Source: Mugil cephalus
Lineage: Eukaryota; Chordata; Actinopteri; Mugiliformes; Mugilidae
NCBI RefSeq assembly: GCF_022458985.1
Contig: NC_061791.1
Coordinates: forward strand, 882,501 to 946,500
Reading direction: 5' to 3'
Length of the DNA stretch: 64,000 bases
A model generated the notes under the pieces. That model was given only the letters and a program-made list of their open reading frames with translations, made no database searches and was not told where the DNA came from. Both the position numbers and the translations under genes were made by a program. This document shows, piece after piece, positions 57,301-64,000 of the stretch (the stretch's first letter is position 1; every line of letters starts with the position of its first letter).

Positions 57301-58903
57301 GTCAAAGAGTCGCTGAAGCCGCGGCGCTGATTTTACAGGAATCACAGCTTCTGTTTGAGTGTTGTTGTAACACGATCTGTTGTCTGTGTTGTGTTCCAGG
57401 TATGTGGACAGTGGAGAGAGTAAATCGTAGGTTTTTATCTCTGGTAAACATTTCTCGTTATCGATAAGAGATGATTTTCACAAGCTAACGGCTAATTAAT
57501 GTGCACCTTCCTGGCAGATGACTAACTACTAAAAAAAATCTGCAGTTACTCTCCCATCTGTCTCCAACGTGTAAATATCTCGTCTGAAAGGGATAATTTC
57601 TCATGACTCAGTAATCTTAACAAACCATGGCTTCGCTTTTATTCACGTATTTAAAACAATGATGTCCTGGTTCCTCTCAGTGAGGTTTAGTGTCATGTGG
57701 TTTTCATTGAGCCAATCAGAGAAGATCCAGGAAACATCCTCAGGTCTAATCAGGGTCTAATGTGGTCTACAAGGTCCCCCCTCTGAACTGGTTTATTAGG
57801 AACCATGAAGAAGAACAAGTGTCCTAATGTTTCTAATGTGATGATGTTGGTGATGTTCTAATGTGACAAATACATGTTTACATTAGTTTAAGGACCAGGA
57901 ACCAGATATGAGACCAGAACCAGATATGAGACCAGGAACCAGATATGAGACCAGGAACCAGATATGGGAGATTCTTCATCTGGACTTAACACAGGAAAAT
58001 TAAAGAAATTGATCTAAAAACAGTTTTCTGACGACACTCTAGGGATGAAATTTAGAAATTCCCAGTATTTCAATGGGTTAATAGTCCAAATAATTAGCGG
58101 CTTAGCTAGACTTAGCATAACTTAGCATAACTTGGCTAGCTAAATATAACAGCTAACTAAAACTAACTAGCGAAATTAGCTGTTTAATAGCTTCTCTGGT
58201 ACCGTGTGATCTCGACAGGCCACACGAACTAATTCAGTAACTTCATGTCGGACTAATCGTCATGGTTACGGTCGCCTTTTGTCGCTGACAGCGTTTGATG
58301 TGTTGCAGGTTGTTCTCAAGTCTCGGTGAACTTCACACCATCTCCCAGAGAGGATACGGCGCCAGCTACACGGTCCGACCAGGAAGCCGCTACCCGGTGA
58401 CCCGCCGGAGCCCCTCCCCGTCCCCCTCGCCCTCCGATAGGTCGATAGGCCTCGCCTCCTCCCCCTCCCCCGCCCCCGAGAGACCGGACCTGAGCTCGGG
58501 TCGCGGTCTCACCATCCTGAAGTCGTCCAGCCTGAGCCTCCCCTCAGAACCGAAGGAGGTTCGGTTTGTGATGCGCAGCGCCAGCGCACGAACCCGCTCG
58601 CGCTCGCCGTCGCCCTCGCCCCACGCCTCCCCCTGCCCCTCCCCGGTGCTCAGCGGGCCCCTGCTCGCCCTTCGGCCGTGGAGGCAGCGCCCCCTCAACC
58701 TGTGGAATAAATACGACGTGGGCGACTGGCTGGAGAGCGTGGGCCTGGCCGAACACCGCCAGCGCTTCCAGGAGCACGAGATCGAAGGCTCCCACCTCCC
58801 CGCCCTCACCAAGGAGGACTACGTGGAGCTGGGCGTCACCAGACTGGGACATCGAATCAACATCGAGAGGGCGCTCAGACAACTGCTGGATGGTTCCACT
58901 TGA
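38801..58903 (+). CDS. shank3: SHANK3-type postsynaptic scaffold protein
   Basis: The 25 coding exons are 38801-38968, 39115-39318, 39852-39923, 40513-40621, 40709-40860, 41554-41683, 42458-42495, 42825-42941, 44618-44695, 45180-45246, 46149-46371, 46473-46696, 46816-46929, 47259-47334, 48324-48406, 48689-48813, 50207-50339, 51113-51193, 51299-51316, 52105-52235, 53601-53694, 54015-54632, 54739-55017, 55254-56559 and 58309-58903. All junctions keep frame and GT-AG, giving 5,235 nt and 1,744 residues, close to mammalian SHANK3. Domains: SPN (~44-135), ankyrin repeats (~150-380), SH3 (~495-553), PDZ (~600-693), proline-rich region, SAM (~1679-1742). It organises the excitatory postsynaptic density. 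The SAM ending ALRQLLDGS and the EIEGSHLPALTK block favour shank3 over shank1 or shank2; a versus b paralogue is not resolved. The ATG follows an acceptor, so upstream 5' exons exist. Confidence 0.93.
40100..40258. mobile_element. Small palindromic TIR element, copy 2 (intronic)
   Basis: Ends match copy 1 at 21288-21390: GTTAGCCTAATAGCATAATT at the left and its inverse at the right, with one mismatch at the last base. The interior (AT-rich, with a T-tract at 40132-40147) is 56 bp longer than in copy 1. Confidence 0.75.
40513..45246 (+). CDS. shank3: shank3 exons for the ankyrin repeat domain
   Basis: Seven exons code the ankyrin repeats. Recognisable repeat units include GLDPNFHDSDSGECPLTLAV, GAHLDFRTRDGITALHRAV, GASPDYKDSRGLTPLYHSAM, MTDENGWQEIHQACRYGN, GADMSSQNASGNTALHLCAL and ANKDIKNYNNQTAFQVAIIAGNFDLAEII. 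In mammals this region binds partners such as alpha-fodrin and sharpin. The exon at 42825-42941 is flanked closely by (TG)n and (CA)n tracts. Exons of 38 to 152 nt are separated by introns of 87 bp to 1.7 kb. Confidence 0.92.
40965..41384. mobile_element. TTAA-bounded MITE-like repeat, second copy (intronic)
   Basis: Shares internal words with 21648-22073 (TATTATAATAAAG, CTAATTAGTGA, TGTCCCCGTATGAGGAC). It ends GTCTCAAGAGGTTAA at 41384, the inverse of the left end of copy 1. Its own left end seems truncated near 40965. Confidence 0.6.
41402..41436. repeat. (TA)n microsatellite
   Basis: About 17 TA dinucleotides in the intron before the exon at 41554. Confidence 0.9.
42608..42686. repeat. (CA)n microsatellite
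   Basis: Near-perfect CA run (one GA step) in the intron after the exon at 42458-42495. Confidence 0.95.
42750..42817. repeat. (TG)n tract abutting an acceptor
   Basis: The TG run stops 7 bases before the AG acceptor at 42823-42824 and serves as its pyrimidine tract. Confidence 0.95.
42945..42984. repeat. (CA)n tract abutting a donor
   Basis: The CA run begins inside the donor sequence CAG|GTAACACACA, after the exon 42825-42941. Confidence 0.95.
43150..43810. repeat. Possible degenerate interspersed repeat
   Basis: Contains GGTCATTGTCCTGTTGCTTCAC and an ending CAATAAAAACACGGAAACGTGT that resemble non-autonomous Tc1/mariner-type repeats known in fish. No ends were defined. Confidence 0.35.
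46149..46929 (+). CDS. shank3: shank3 exons for linker and SH3 domain
   Basis: The exon at 46149 opens with VPFRETPSYTKRRR, the conserved end of the ankyrin module, and runs into a serine-rich linker. The exon at 46473 codes a tract of about 20 glycines (one Val) followed by PPTPQMRKRRLYSAVPGRTFIA, and the exon at 46816 codes VLSIGEGGFWEG...GWFPADCVEEV. Together these make the SH3 domain. As in other Shanks, the ALYDY strand reads LYSAVPG, so classical PxxP binding is not expected. The glycine run, coded by GGA/GGT repeats, is likely length-variable. Confidence 0.9.
48324..50339 (+). CDS. shank3: shank3 exons for the PDZ domain
   Basis: Three exons code the PDZ domain. VLQKRESEGFGFVLRGAK carries the carboxylate-binding GFGF loop, AETPIEEFTPT-like sequence (here ETPIEEFAPTPAFPALQYLESV) forms the long Shank-specific loop, and GGVAWRAGLRTGDFLIEVNG..VVKVGHRQVVSLIRQGG closes the fold. 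In mammals this domain binds the C-terminus of SAPAP/GKAP. The histidine of the alpha-B helix (VGHRQVV) needed for class I ligands is present. Confidence 0.93.
48930..49155 (+). repeat. Interspersed repeat family S, copy 2 (intronic)
   Basis: Matches 30800-31215 through CCTCTGGGTTGTTTATGGGA, GAACCAATCAGAGCTCTGGA, GCATGATGCAATATGTCATT and CATTGATAAAA, then GAGGGAGACAAACATCTCAC. Lies in the intron between the two PDZ exons at 48813 and 50207. Confidence 0.7.
49375..50120. repeat. Diverged tandem repeat with ACCATATGGTAAAT and GTGTGTTATTGTAGGA words
   Basis: Three to four diverged units recur at about 49390, 49840, 49995 and 50070. Each has TTTGACCATATGGT or a variant, then TTCAACCCCAGTGTGTTATT, then AGAAGACTTTTT. 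A related fragment lies at 56640-56730 in the last intron. Confidence 0.65.
51299..51316 (+). CDS. shank3: shank3 18-nt microexon
   Basis: The segment between CCGTCTGCAG and GTGAGTCA is an 18-nt exon coding the ARRRRF part of EDIARRRRFEKLDEML. Both neighbours are in phase 1, so skipping it also keeps the frame (EDI then EKLDEML, with one altered residue). Small alternatively spliced exons near this place are known in mammalian SHANK3. The upstream intron from 51194 is only 105 bp. Confidence 0.8.
51352..51393. repeat. (TTG)n microsatellite
   Basis: About 11 TTG triplets followed by TCGTCGTCA, 35 bp after the microexon. Confidence 0.9.
51496..51565. repeat. (GAA)n / (GGAGAA)n microsatellite
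   Basis: GAAGAAGAAG run grading into GGAGAAGGAGAAGG. Confidence 0.9.
52736..52960. repeat. Minisatellite of GCTAGCTCTCTCCTCCT units
   Basis: About 13 tandem 17-bp units (GCTAGCTCTCTCCTCCT, with CCTCTG and CCTTTT variants) in the intron before the exon at 53601. Confidence 0.93.
53161..53539. mobile_element. Non-autonomous hAT element with 8-bp target duplication
   Basis: Begins CATGGGTGTCCAACTCATTT and ends TTTGACACCTGTG, imperfect inverted ends of the CAGGGGTGTC type seen in many hAT MITEs. It is flanked on both sides by the identical 8 bp CTTCAGGT (53153-53160 and 53540-53547), the target-duplication length expected for hAT. The 379-bp body is AT-rich without coding capacity. It ends 54 bp before the acceptor of the shank3 exon at 53601. 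Confidence 0.85.
54015..56559 (+). CDS. shank3: shank3 proline-rich region exons
   Basis: Three exons: 54015-54632, 54739-55017 and the 1,306-nt exon 55254-56559, equivalent to the giant mammalian exon. They code FPRSSSLTDSFIPPPPQTAPPPPP, RQRKARSMIILQD, NPYANVG..KPQRRKSPLLKQL, FLHPLTGKPL, PPALLSSSDEETREELRRIGL, a Homer-type PPPAF motif (~1299-1303), RDPLLKQSSDSELL and RPRYLF-like QPRYLFQRRSKLWG. The mammalian cortactin-binding PPVPPKP just before the LKSPLGKG block is not present: the sequence reads SGLKPRLRSPIGRG. Tandem SPExRxKRTTPQT units occur at 55290-55530. Confidence 0.9.
56750..57165. repeat. Interspersed repeat with AGGACCCCTAGGGGTCTG start
   Basis: GGTCCAGGACCCCTAGGGGTCTGTGG, GGTCGCAAAGTCTTTGGTTG, a central AT-rich part and GTTCGGGGCCTGAAAAACGTTC resemble a widespread teleost repeat of hAT-like type. 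It lies in the last shank3 intron. Target duplications were not resolved. Confidence 0.55.
57893..57967. repeat. Short tandem repeat AACCAGATATGAGACCAGG
   Basis: Four tandem units of about 19-20 bp in the last intron of shank3. Confidence 0.85.
58309..58903 (+). CDS. shank3: shank3 last exon with SAM domain and stop
   Basis: Begins RLFSSLGELHTISQRGYGASYTV, with ILKSSSLSLPSEPKEVRFVMRSASARTRSRSPSPSP before the SAM domain LWNKYDVGDWLESVGLAEHRQRF..HEIEGSHLPALTKEDYVELGV..IERALRQLL. The SAM domain forms zinc-stabilised sheets in Shank2 and Shank3 and targets the protein to the synapse. The stop TGA is at 58901-58903. Confidence 0.94.
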
Positions 58904-61026
58904 CCCCTCACCTCCGACTGCTCACCTCTAGACATCCTGAACTGTGACCTCATGACCCCTGACCCCCGGTCAGACTCTAGGTTAAACCTTTGACTAGCAA
59001 CATCTTAGCAGTGACCACTTTGCCAACGCTCGGTTCTCTGAACGAGACATTTTGGCTCATCAGCTCTTTGATCAATGCTAAACTGTTAGCATCTTCCCCT
59101 TAATCCACCTTTTAGCTTCTATGTTGCTGTCAATAATATAATAATATCTCATCAGAAATGTCTGCACCAAAAAAACTAAACTCAAAATAAACTAGAACCT
59201 GACCAACCTGTTTAATTCTGCTTTGAAAAACCACGTTAAACAAAAACAGGGACATTTCTTAAATCGTATTTTCTAAATTGCGCTAAATTTCAATAACTGC
59301 AACTTAAAATGAACGGTGCTAACGTTCTGAGCTAGCTTGTTCGTTAGTTATACTAAACACTTACGTAACATTAGGTCTTAAACCATAAACAGTTTCAACC
59401 TAAACACTTGAAAAACTATTAAAAAAAATATTAAAGTTGAGGATTTGTTTTTGAGAGATACAATTATTCAACACATAAAAACACACTGTGAATAAATTTC
59501 AGCGGCTGCGTTTTTAGCTAGCTTCTTAGCTGGTTCTACCAAACGCTAAATCCTGTTTTAAATGTTTTTGTTTAAAAAAAGCTACGCAATTAATCAACAG
59601 AAAACACTGGAAAAACTTTATGCAGCTTAAACTAGCTGGACCTGCTAATGTTCTGAGCGAACTCACCAATCATTTACTGTTTCGCCAAAACATTTTAAAA
59701 ATCTACCGCTTATTAAAACTGAGGATTTATTTTTGAGGTACATAGTTATTGAACACATTAGATCTCAATGTGGAGAATTTTCAGTTGTTGCCTCTTTATA
59801 TGAAAGTTGCTAACGTAGTGAGTTAGCTTCTTAGTGGATTCCACCAAACGTAGTTAAATAGCTACGCAACTAATTAACACAATAATACATAAAAAGAACA
59901 ATTCAACTAAAAAATAAATAAATGAAACCGATAAAGAAAGACACATCAATCCTCCAACTTGGAGGAAAAGTCCATAGAACGTATATATTTTTTAAAAAAG
60001 GATCCAAAATGAAATTATTTCACCATGTTTTTAGTGTTTCTCAAGCTTCAAATTATAAAACACCTCAGGAACCCGATGAGAACGAGGAGTTTCCAGTTAC
60101 AGAGAATGAGCCTAAACACTGAATTATGTTTTAAACTATTCTGCCTGAACAACACAATTAACCAGCTACGCAATTAACACTAAATATTAAAAACTCTTGT
60201 TAACTTGTTAGCTTTTTCCAGCTAATTAAGCTAATTAGTATCAGGTGTTTTTTTTATTATTTTCTATGTGGATTATTTGAAAATACCAAGAAATACTTAG
60301 ATATCCACACTTTTACGTTAGCATACGTTAGCATACGTTAGCCGGGCGATGGCAGTGATCAAAGAGCTGATCTGACCACAAACTTAACGAGACGGGTTTT
60401 CTCCTCGTGCCGTTCTGCTTCCCCAGGTGAGTTTAGCTGGACCTCTGCTAGCGAGCGACTGGGATCTACTTTAACACCAGGAAACGTTTATCTTACAACT
60501 TAGCCTCTTTCCTTTCTTTTATTTTATTTTGTTTTTCCAAATATCACTCACGAAGAATTTGTGTTCATTTTGAATTCATATCTTGACGCAGATCATTTAG
60601 AATTTATGAATAACAAGTAATAATAATGTGGTGGTGGTGGTGATGACGTAAGAGTTTATAATAGTCTGGAAAATGATTTTGAGTTCCTTATGATTTGACA
60701 ATGAAGTTGAATTTCGAAGTCGCTCCGGCGACGTCTCGGTTTTCATGATGATTTGTCAATGAGTGACTTTGACTTTGTGCTGATGTGCTGTGTGTTTCAG
60801 GGAGAGCTGCAGCAGAGCTCCAAGTGTAAACCTCTCTGGTTTCTAAACTGCTTATCGAGGGCTTACTGTACATGGTGCTATCTGTTTAAAGCCATCTGTA
60901 CAGAAATATTCCTTCCTCCTTCCTCCCTCCTATCGCTTCCTCACACCGACGCCTGACATTCACAAATTTAACCCCGAAACGTTCCTGGATTTCCTCCCGT
61001 AATCAGTGGAACGTGACAGGAACAGG

Positions 61027-61082
61027 CCATACATGGAGTTTCCTCGCTGCCATATTAGGGATCTGCTCCCTGCCATATGTGG
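61027..61082. promoter_or_regulatory. Cluster of three CArG-like boxes
   Basis: CCATACATGG (61027-61036), CCATATTAGG (61050-61059) and CCATATGTGG (61073-61082) lie 23 bp apart, start to start. The middle one is a perfect CC(A/T)6GG SRF site; the outer two have one C or G in the core. The first and third are followed by AGTTTCCTC, which points to local duplication. Confidence 0.4.
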
Positions 61083-63164
61083 AGTTTCCTCCGATTAGAA
61101 TCAAACGTGGGACTCACCTGTGTTTACTTTGGGCGAAAGTTGGAAACTGAATTTGAAATCTTTGACGTTGCAGCTCCACTTAATTCACAAGCAGAAACAT
61201 CCAGAGACAGATGGAGCGTATTTACGGGACGGTCATGACTATTTTGTCTTTAACGTTAAATATAAAACACGTAATAAATGGTTTATAAATTAGGTGTTAA
61301 ATTGTTATTCACTATTTTGCCTAAAACTTTTCAAGACAATTAACTGAGTATTATTTTCTGTAATATCTGAGCTACACTACGGATTCAATTTTAGGGCGCT
61401 ATAAGCCGCTAATTAAATGTTTATATACTGCTAATAAACGCTAAATACGAGGAATTAAAGAACCTTTTTGTACAAAAACGTAAATGATATTTTACAGTGT
61501 TCATATACTAAGAGAATTAACCTAATTAGTTTGATGTGTCGCTGAACCCCGACAGGAAGTTGTGTAATTTTCAGTTTGTGAAGCGCTACTGCTAGCTAAC
61601 GCACTTTAATGCTTGAAACTCCGCCCACTCTACCCCCAGCCCCCACCCACTTTTTTTTTTTTCTGGAGCTTTGTCCAGGATGTGTTTAGCCTAGCCTAGC
61701 TTAGCTCAGCGGCTAAAAATCGAAGGGGAACACAGATCACGAAGCTAACCGCTGCTAAATAAAACAAACACATTTTTGTTTCTTTTAACATTTGCGCAAT
61801 AAACTAATATGTAAACGCGACCTCTGGAAGTCGGCTATAGATTATCTGATGACCCCGTCCCCCCCCGTCCCGTCCCCGTCTCATTTATTTAAACAGAACC
61901 TGCCACAATCTCTCCCCTGTAAAGCACAATCAACGTTTCAGTGCCTGTTTCAACGACAACAACAGATCGACTGAGTCTGTTTGGTTTTTATCCGAAGCTG
62001 CAGTCATTTCCAAAGTGTCGACGCTCTTTTCTAGGGAAAGTAACAGAGGTATAAAGGTAGAGAATGTATAGTCTATGTACAGCACATTACAGTAGACTGC
62101 ATAGTCTATATAATATATATTATAATAGAATGATGTAGCTATAGTGTAAGATATAAACTAAAGTAGATAATTAAGATGTAACATTTTGTCAGACTGTAGT
62201 TTAAGGTTTTCAATCTAAACCCGATGTTCAGACTTTGTAAACAGCTACACTTAAAAAAAAACTGTTCAAACACTTTATCAAGAAAATCATCTCAACTCTG
62301 AATCCTTTACAACTTGAGTTATAGACAGAATTTATTGGGACTGCGAGAAGATATTTTGTTAGTTTGGTTTTGTGAAATAATGAACGTGTTATAAACTGCC
62401 CTGAAGTTACTGACTCATTTTAACGCTTTTAAAAACTGCAGCGAGATTCGACCGGTCGTACGTTTCTATCTGTTGCATAAAGTTTATCGGTAGAAGCTGA
62501 GACTTCACAAAAGGTTTAAACTGTTTCCATGAGTAAGTGAAAAGCGGTGCAGCTGTTTACACTGAGAGCATCGCGCCACATCCCCTGTAACTGTGTAGTA
62601 TATATTATATGGGACTAAAGTCTACTGTACAGAGTCACCAGAATGAAAGTGAAATCAGGTTGGATGTGAATCAGCAACGAACCTCGGACCTCGGGTCTTT
62701 AATACGCCTGACACGAGGTCACTCACCTGCCCGAGGAGTTCTCAGCCAATCAGAAGCCAGAGGCTTCAGTCGTGACGTGAGGTTGGTTTTTATTTTGTCC
62801 TCTGCTTAGTGGCTGGTTTCTAGTTTAAGGTTTTAATCTGGGCCTGATTTATTTAGAAAGAGTTCAGCCGCTTTGTCTCGTCAGTTTTTCTGTTCTGATT
62901 TAGACCAAATACGACTAATATCTGCAGAGAAGCGTCCACATGAGTGGCGCCCTCTAGTGGTGCCCACGTCTTAATTGTTTTCCTATATTAAGCATTAATC
63001 ATTATTGTGCTAGCTACAACTCGGTCCAGCTTTGCCACCATCATGGGTTTGGAAAAAAAAAGGTTGACGCTAGCTTAGCTTTCATATATAAGGCATTAGC
63101 TTCTTGCTTCATATTGAAAGATTCCACTGAAAATGTGTTGTAGCTTGTTTAATGACATATTATA

Positions 63165-63390
63165 AGGAAGAGCCACAATTAGCTGGGAGGCTAGGCAGAG
63201 CTACTGTTAGCCTGCAAGATAGGAAGAGCTACTGTTAGCTGGGAGGCTAGGAAGAGCTACTGTTAGCCTGCAAGATATGAAGAGCTACTGTTAGCCTGCA
63301 AGATAGGAAGAGCTACTATTAGCTGGCAGGCTAGTAGTGGGTAGAAAGCTAGGAAGAGCTACCATTAGCATGGAAGCTAGGAAGGGCTAC
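63165..63390. repeat. Dispersed minisatellite M, array 4
   Basis: About eight units of GGCTAGGAAGAGCTACTGTTAG, alternating with a variant carrying CCTGCAAGATAGGAAGAG, showing a two-unit higher order. Confidence 0.88.
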
Positions 63391-64000
63391 TTTTGCTGGC
63401 TTTCATTGAAAATGTGTTATGACTTGTTGCACCACTAGCCTCAGTGTCTTATAGATGCTAATCGTATGTTAGCAGCGACAGTTGGTCATTAGCAGACATT
63501 TTGGGGCCTGGGGTTCAGAACAAAGACGTCACAAAGCTTCAGCCTTCGTTTCATTTTTAGAAAACTTTAAAAAAATAAGACGTGTCTCTGTGAATTAAAT
63601 CACCGGCTGATGAACGGAAACAAAATGGCGGTTCAGTTTGAGACTTTTAGAACGAGATAGGAAAACTGAGCCAAAATGGCCGCCACCGGAGGGGGAAATA
63701 AAGCGATCCTCATTTTCCTGACGACTGGCTGAGAATCCCGGCTAACCTTTCTAACCCTGCGCGTGAAAACCCTGTTCCTCCTCATATTCTATACTCCTCC
63801 CGATAAGTTTATGGTTTTATGGTTCCCCTCCTCCTCCTCATCTTCCGCCTCTCTAGCTTCCTCTTTTTACAGTATGTTTGTAGTTTCTTCTGGAGTGAGT
63901 GGCGTTGTGTGTACTTGTAGTTTTTTCTTCCCTTTTCTAAAAATCAAAGAGCACACGATGACAACTGATGAGCTCTGCAACGCAACAGATTGTAACCTTT

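Larger units (their letters stand above)
58904..64000 (+). other. Probable shank3 3' UTR and downstream flank
   Basis: No further coding gene was recognised. Mammalian SHANK3 has a long 3' UTR, so part of this is likely transcribed, but the end cannot be set. Degenerate AGCTAGCTTCTTAGCTGGTT-like repeats fill about 59280-60200. A candidate acceptor (GTGTGTTTCAG|GGAGAGC) at 60800 has no matching downstream exon. A CArG-box cluster is at 61027-61082, and minisatellite M array 4 at 63165-63390. Confidence 0.5.

Noticed and set aside
59922..60122. 66-codon frame downstream of shank3
   Set aside because: AT-rich, no splice signals or domain; consistent with chance.
60753..60956. 67-codon frame with an acceptor-like CAG at 60800
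   Set aside because: The acceptor has no upstream exon in shank3 (the gene already ends at 58903) and the peptide is not recognised; more likely 3' UTR.

Overview
The window looks like nuclear DNA of a teleost fish, probably a percomorph. Genes are split into vertebrate-type exons with GT-AG introns. The gaps are full of fish-type mobile elements (BEL/Pao, Ty3/Gypsy, Tc1/mariner, hAT, short TIR elements), microsatellites and minisatellites. Four genes can be assembled by splicing: two small tandem Ly6/uPAR-type genes (minus strand), one CYTH-domain gene (plus strand) and one complete coding region of a postsynaptic scaffold, shank3 (plus strand). All exon borders are read by eye from splice signals, frame continuity and remembered family features; no alignment or transcript data were available.

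Layout. 1-3130: decayed BEL/Pao retrotransposon on the minus strand. 3133-4261 and 6481-7620: two copies of a ~1.13 kb duplicated unit, each carrying a three-exon Ly6-like gene on the minus strand; between them lies a Ty3/Gypsy relic that lacks its reverse transcriptase (4560-6050). 8471-10007: a ~1.5 kb element with ~270 bp inverted arms. 10018-11915: a broken Tc1/mariner-like element. 12175-12666: a solo LTR with a 4-bp target duplication. 14460-18770: a CYTH gene, with a ~1.75 kb minisatellite of ~25-bp units filling its first coding intron. 18771-38796: intergenic or 5' non-coding DNA of shank3, rich in simple repeats, with one plausible 5' exon at 27886-28215.

38801-58903: shank3, 25 coding exons that join in frame to 1,744 codons plus stop. 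Domain order is SPN/ubiquitin-like, six ankyrin repeats, SH3, PDZ, a long proline-rich region with a Homer-type PPxxF motif, and a C-terminal SAM domain, so this is a full-length scaffold gene packed into 20 kb. Downstream of 58903 is probable 3' UTR and flanking DNA without a recognisable gene.

The genes do not form a functional unit. The most interesting observations are: a shank3 ankyrin exon bracketed by complementary (TG)n and (CA)n tracts; an 18-nt in-frame microexon; apparent loss of the cortactin-binding proline motif; a strong excess of exon over intron divergence between the two Ly6 copies; and a small palindromic element with perfect 21-bp inverted ends.
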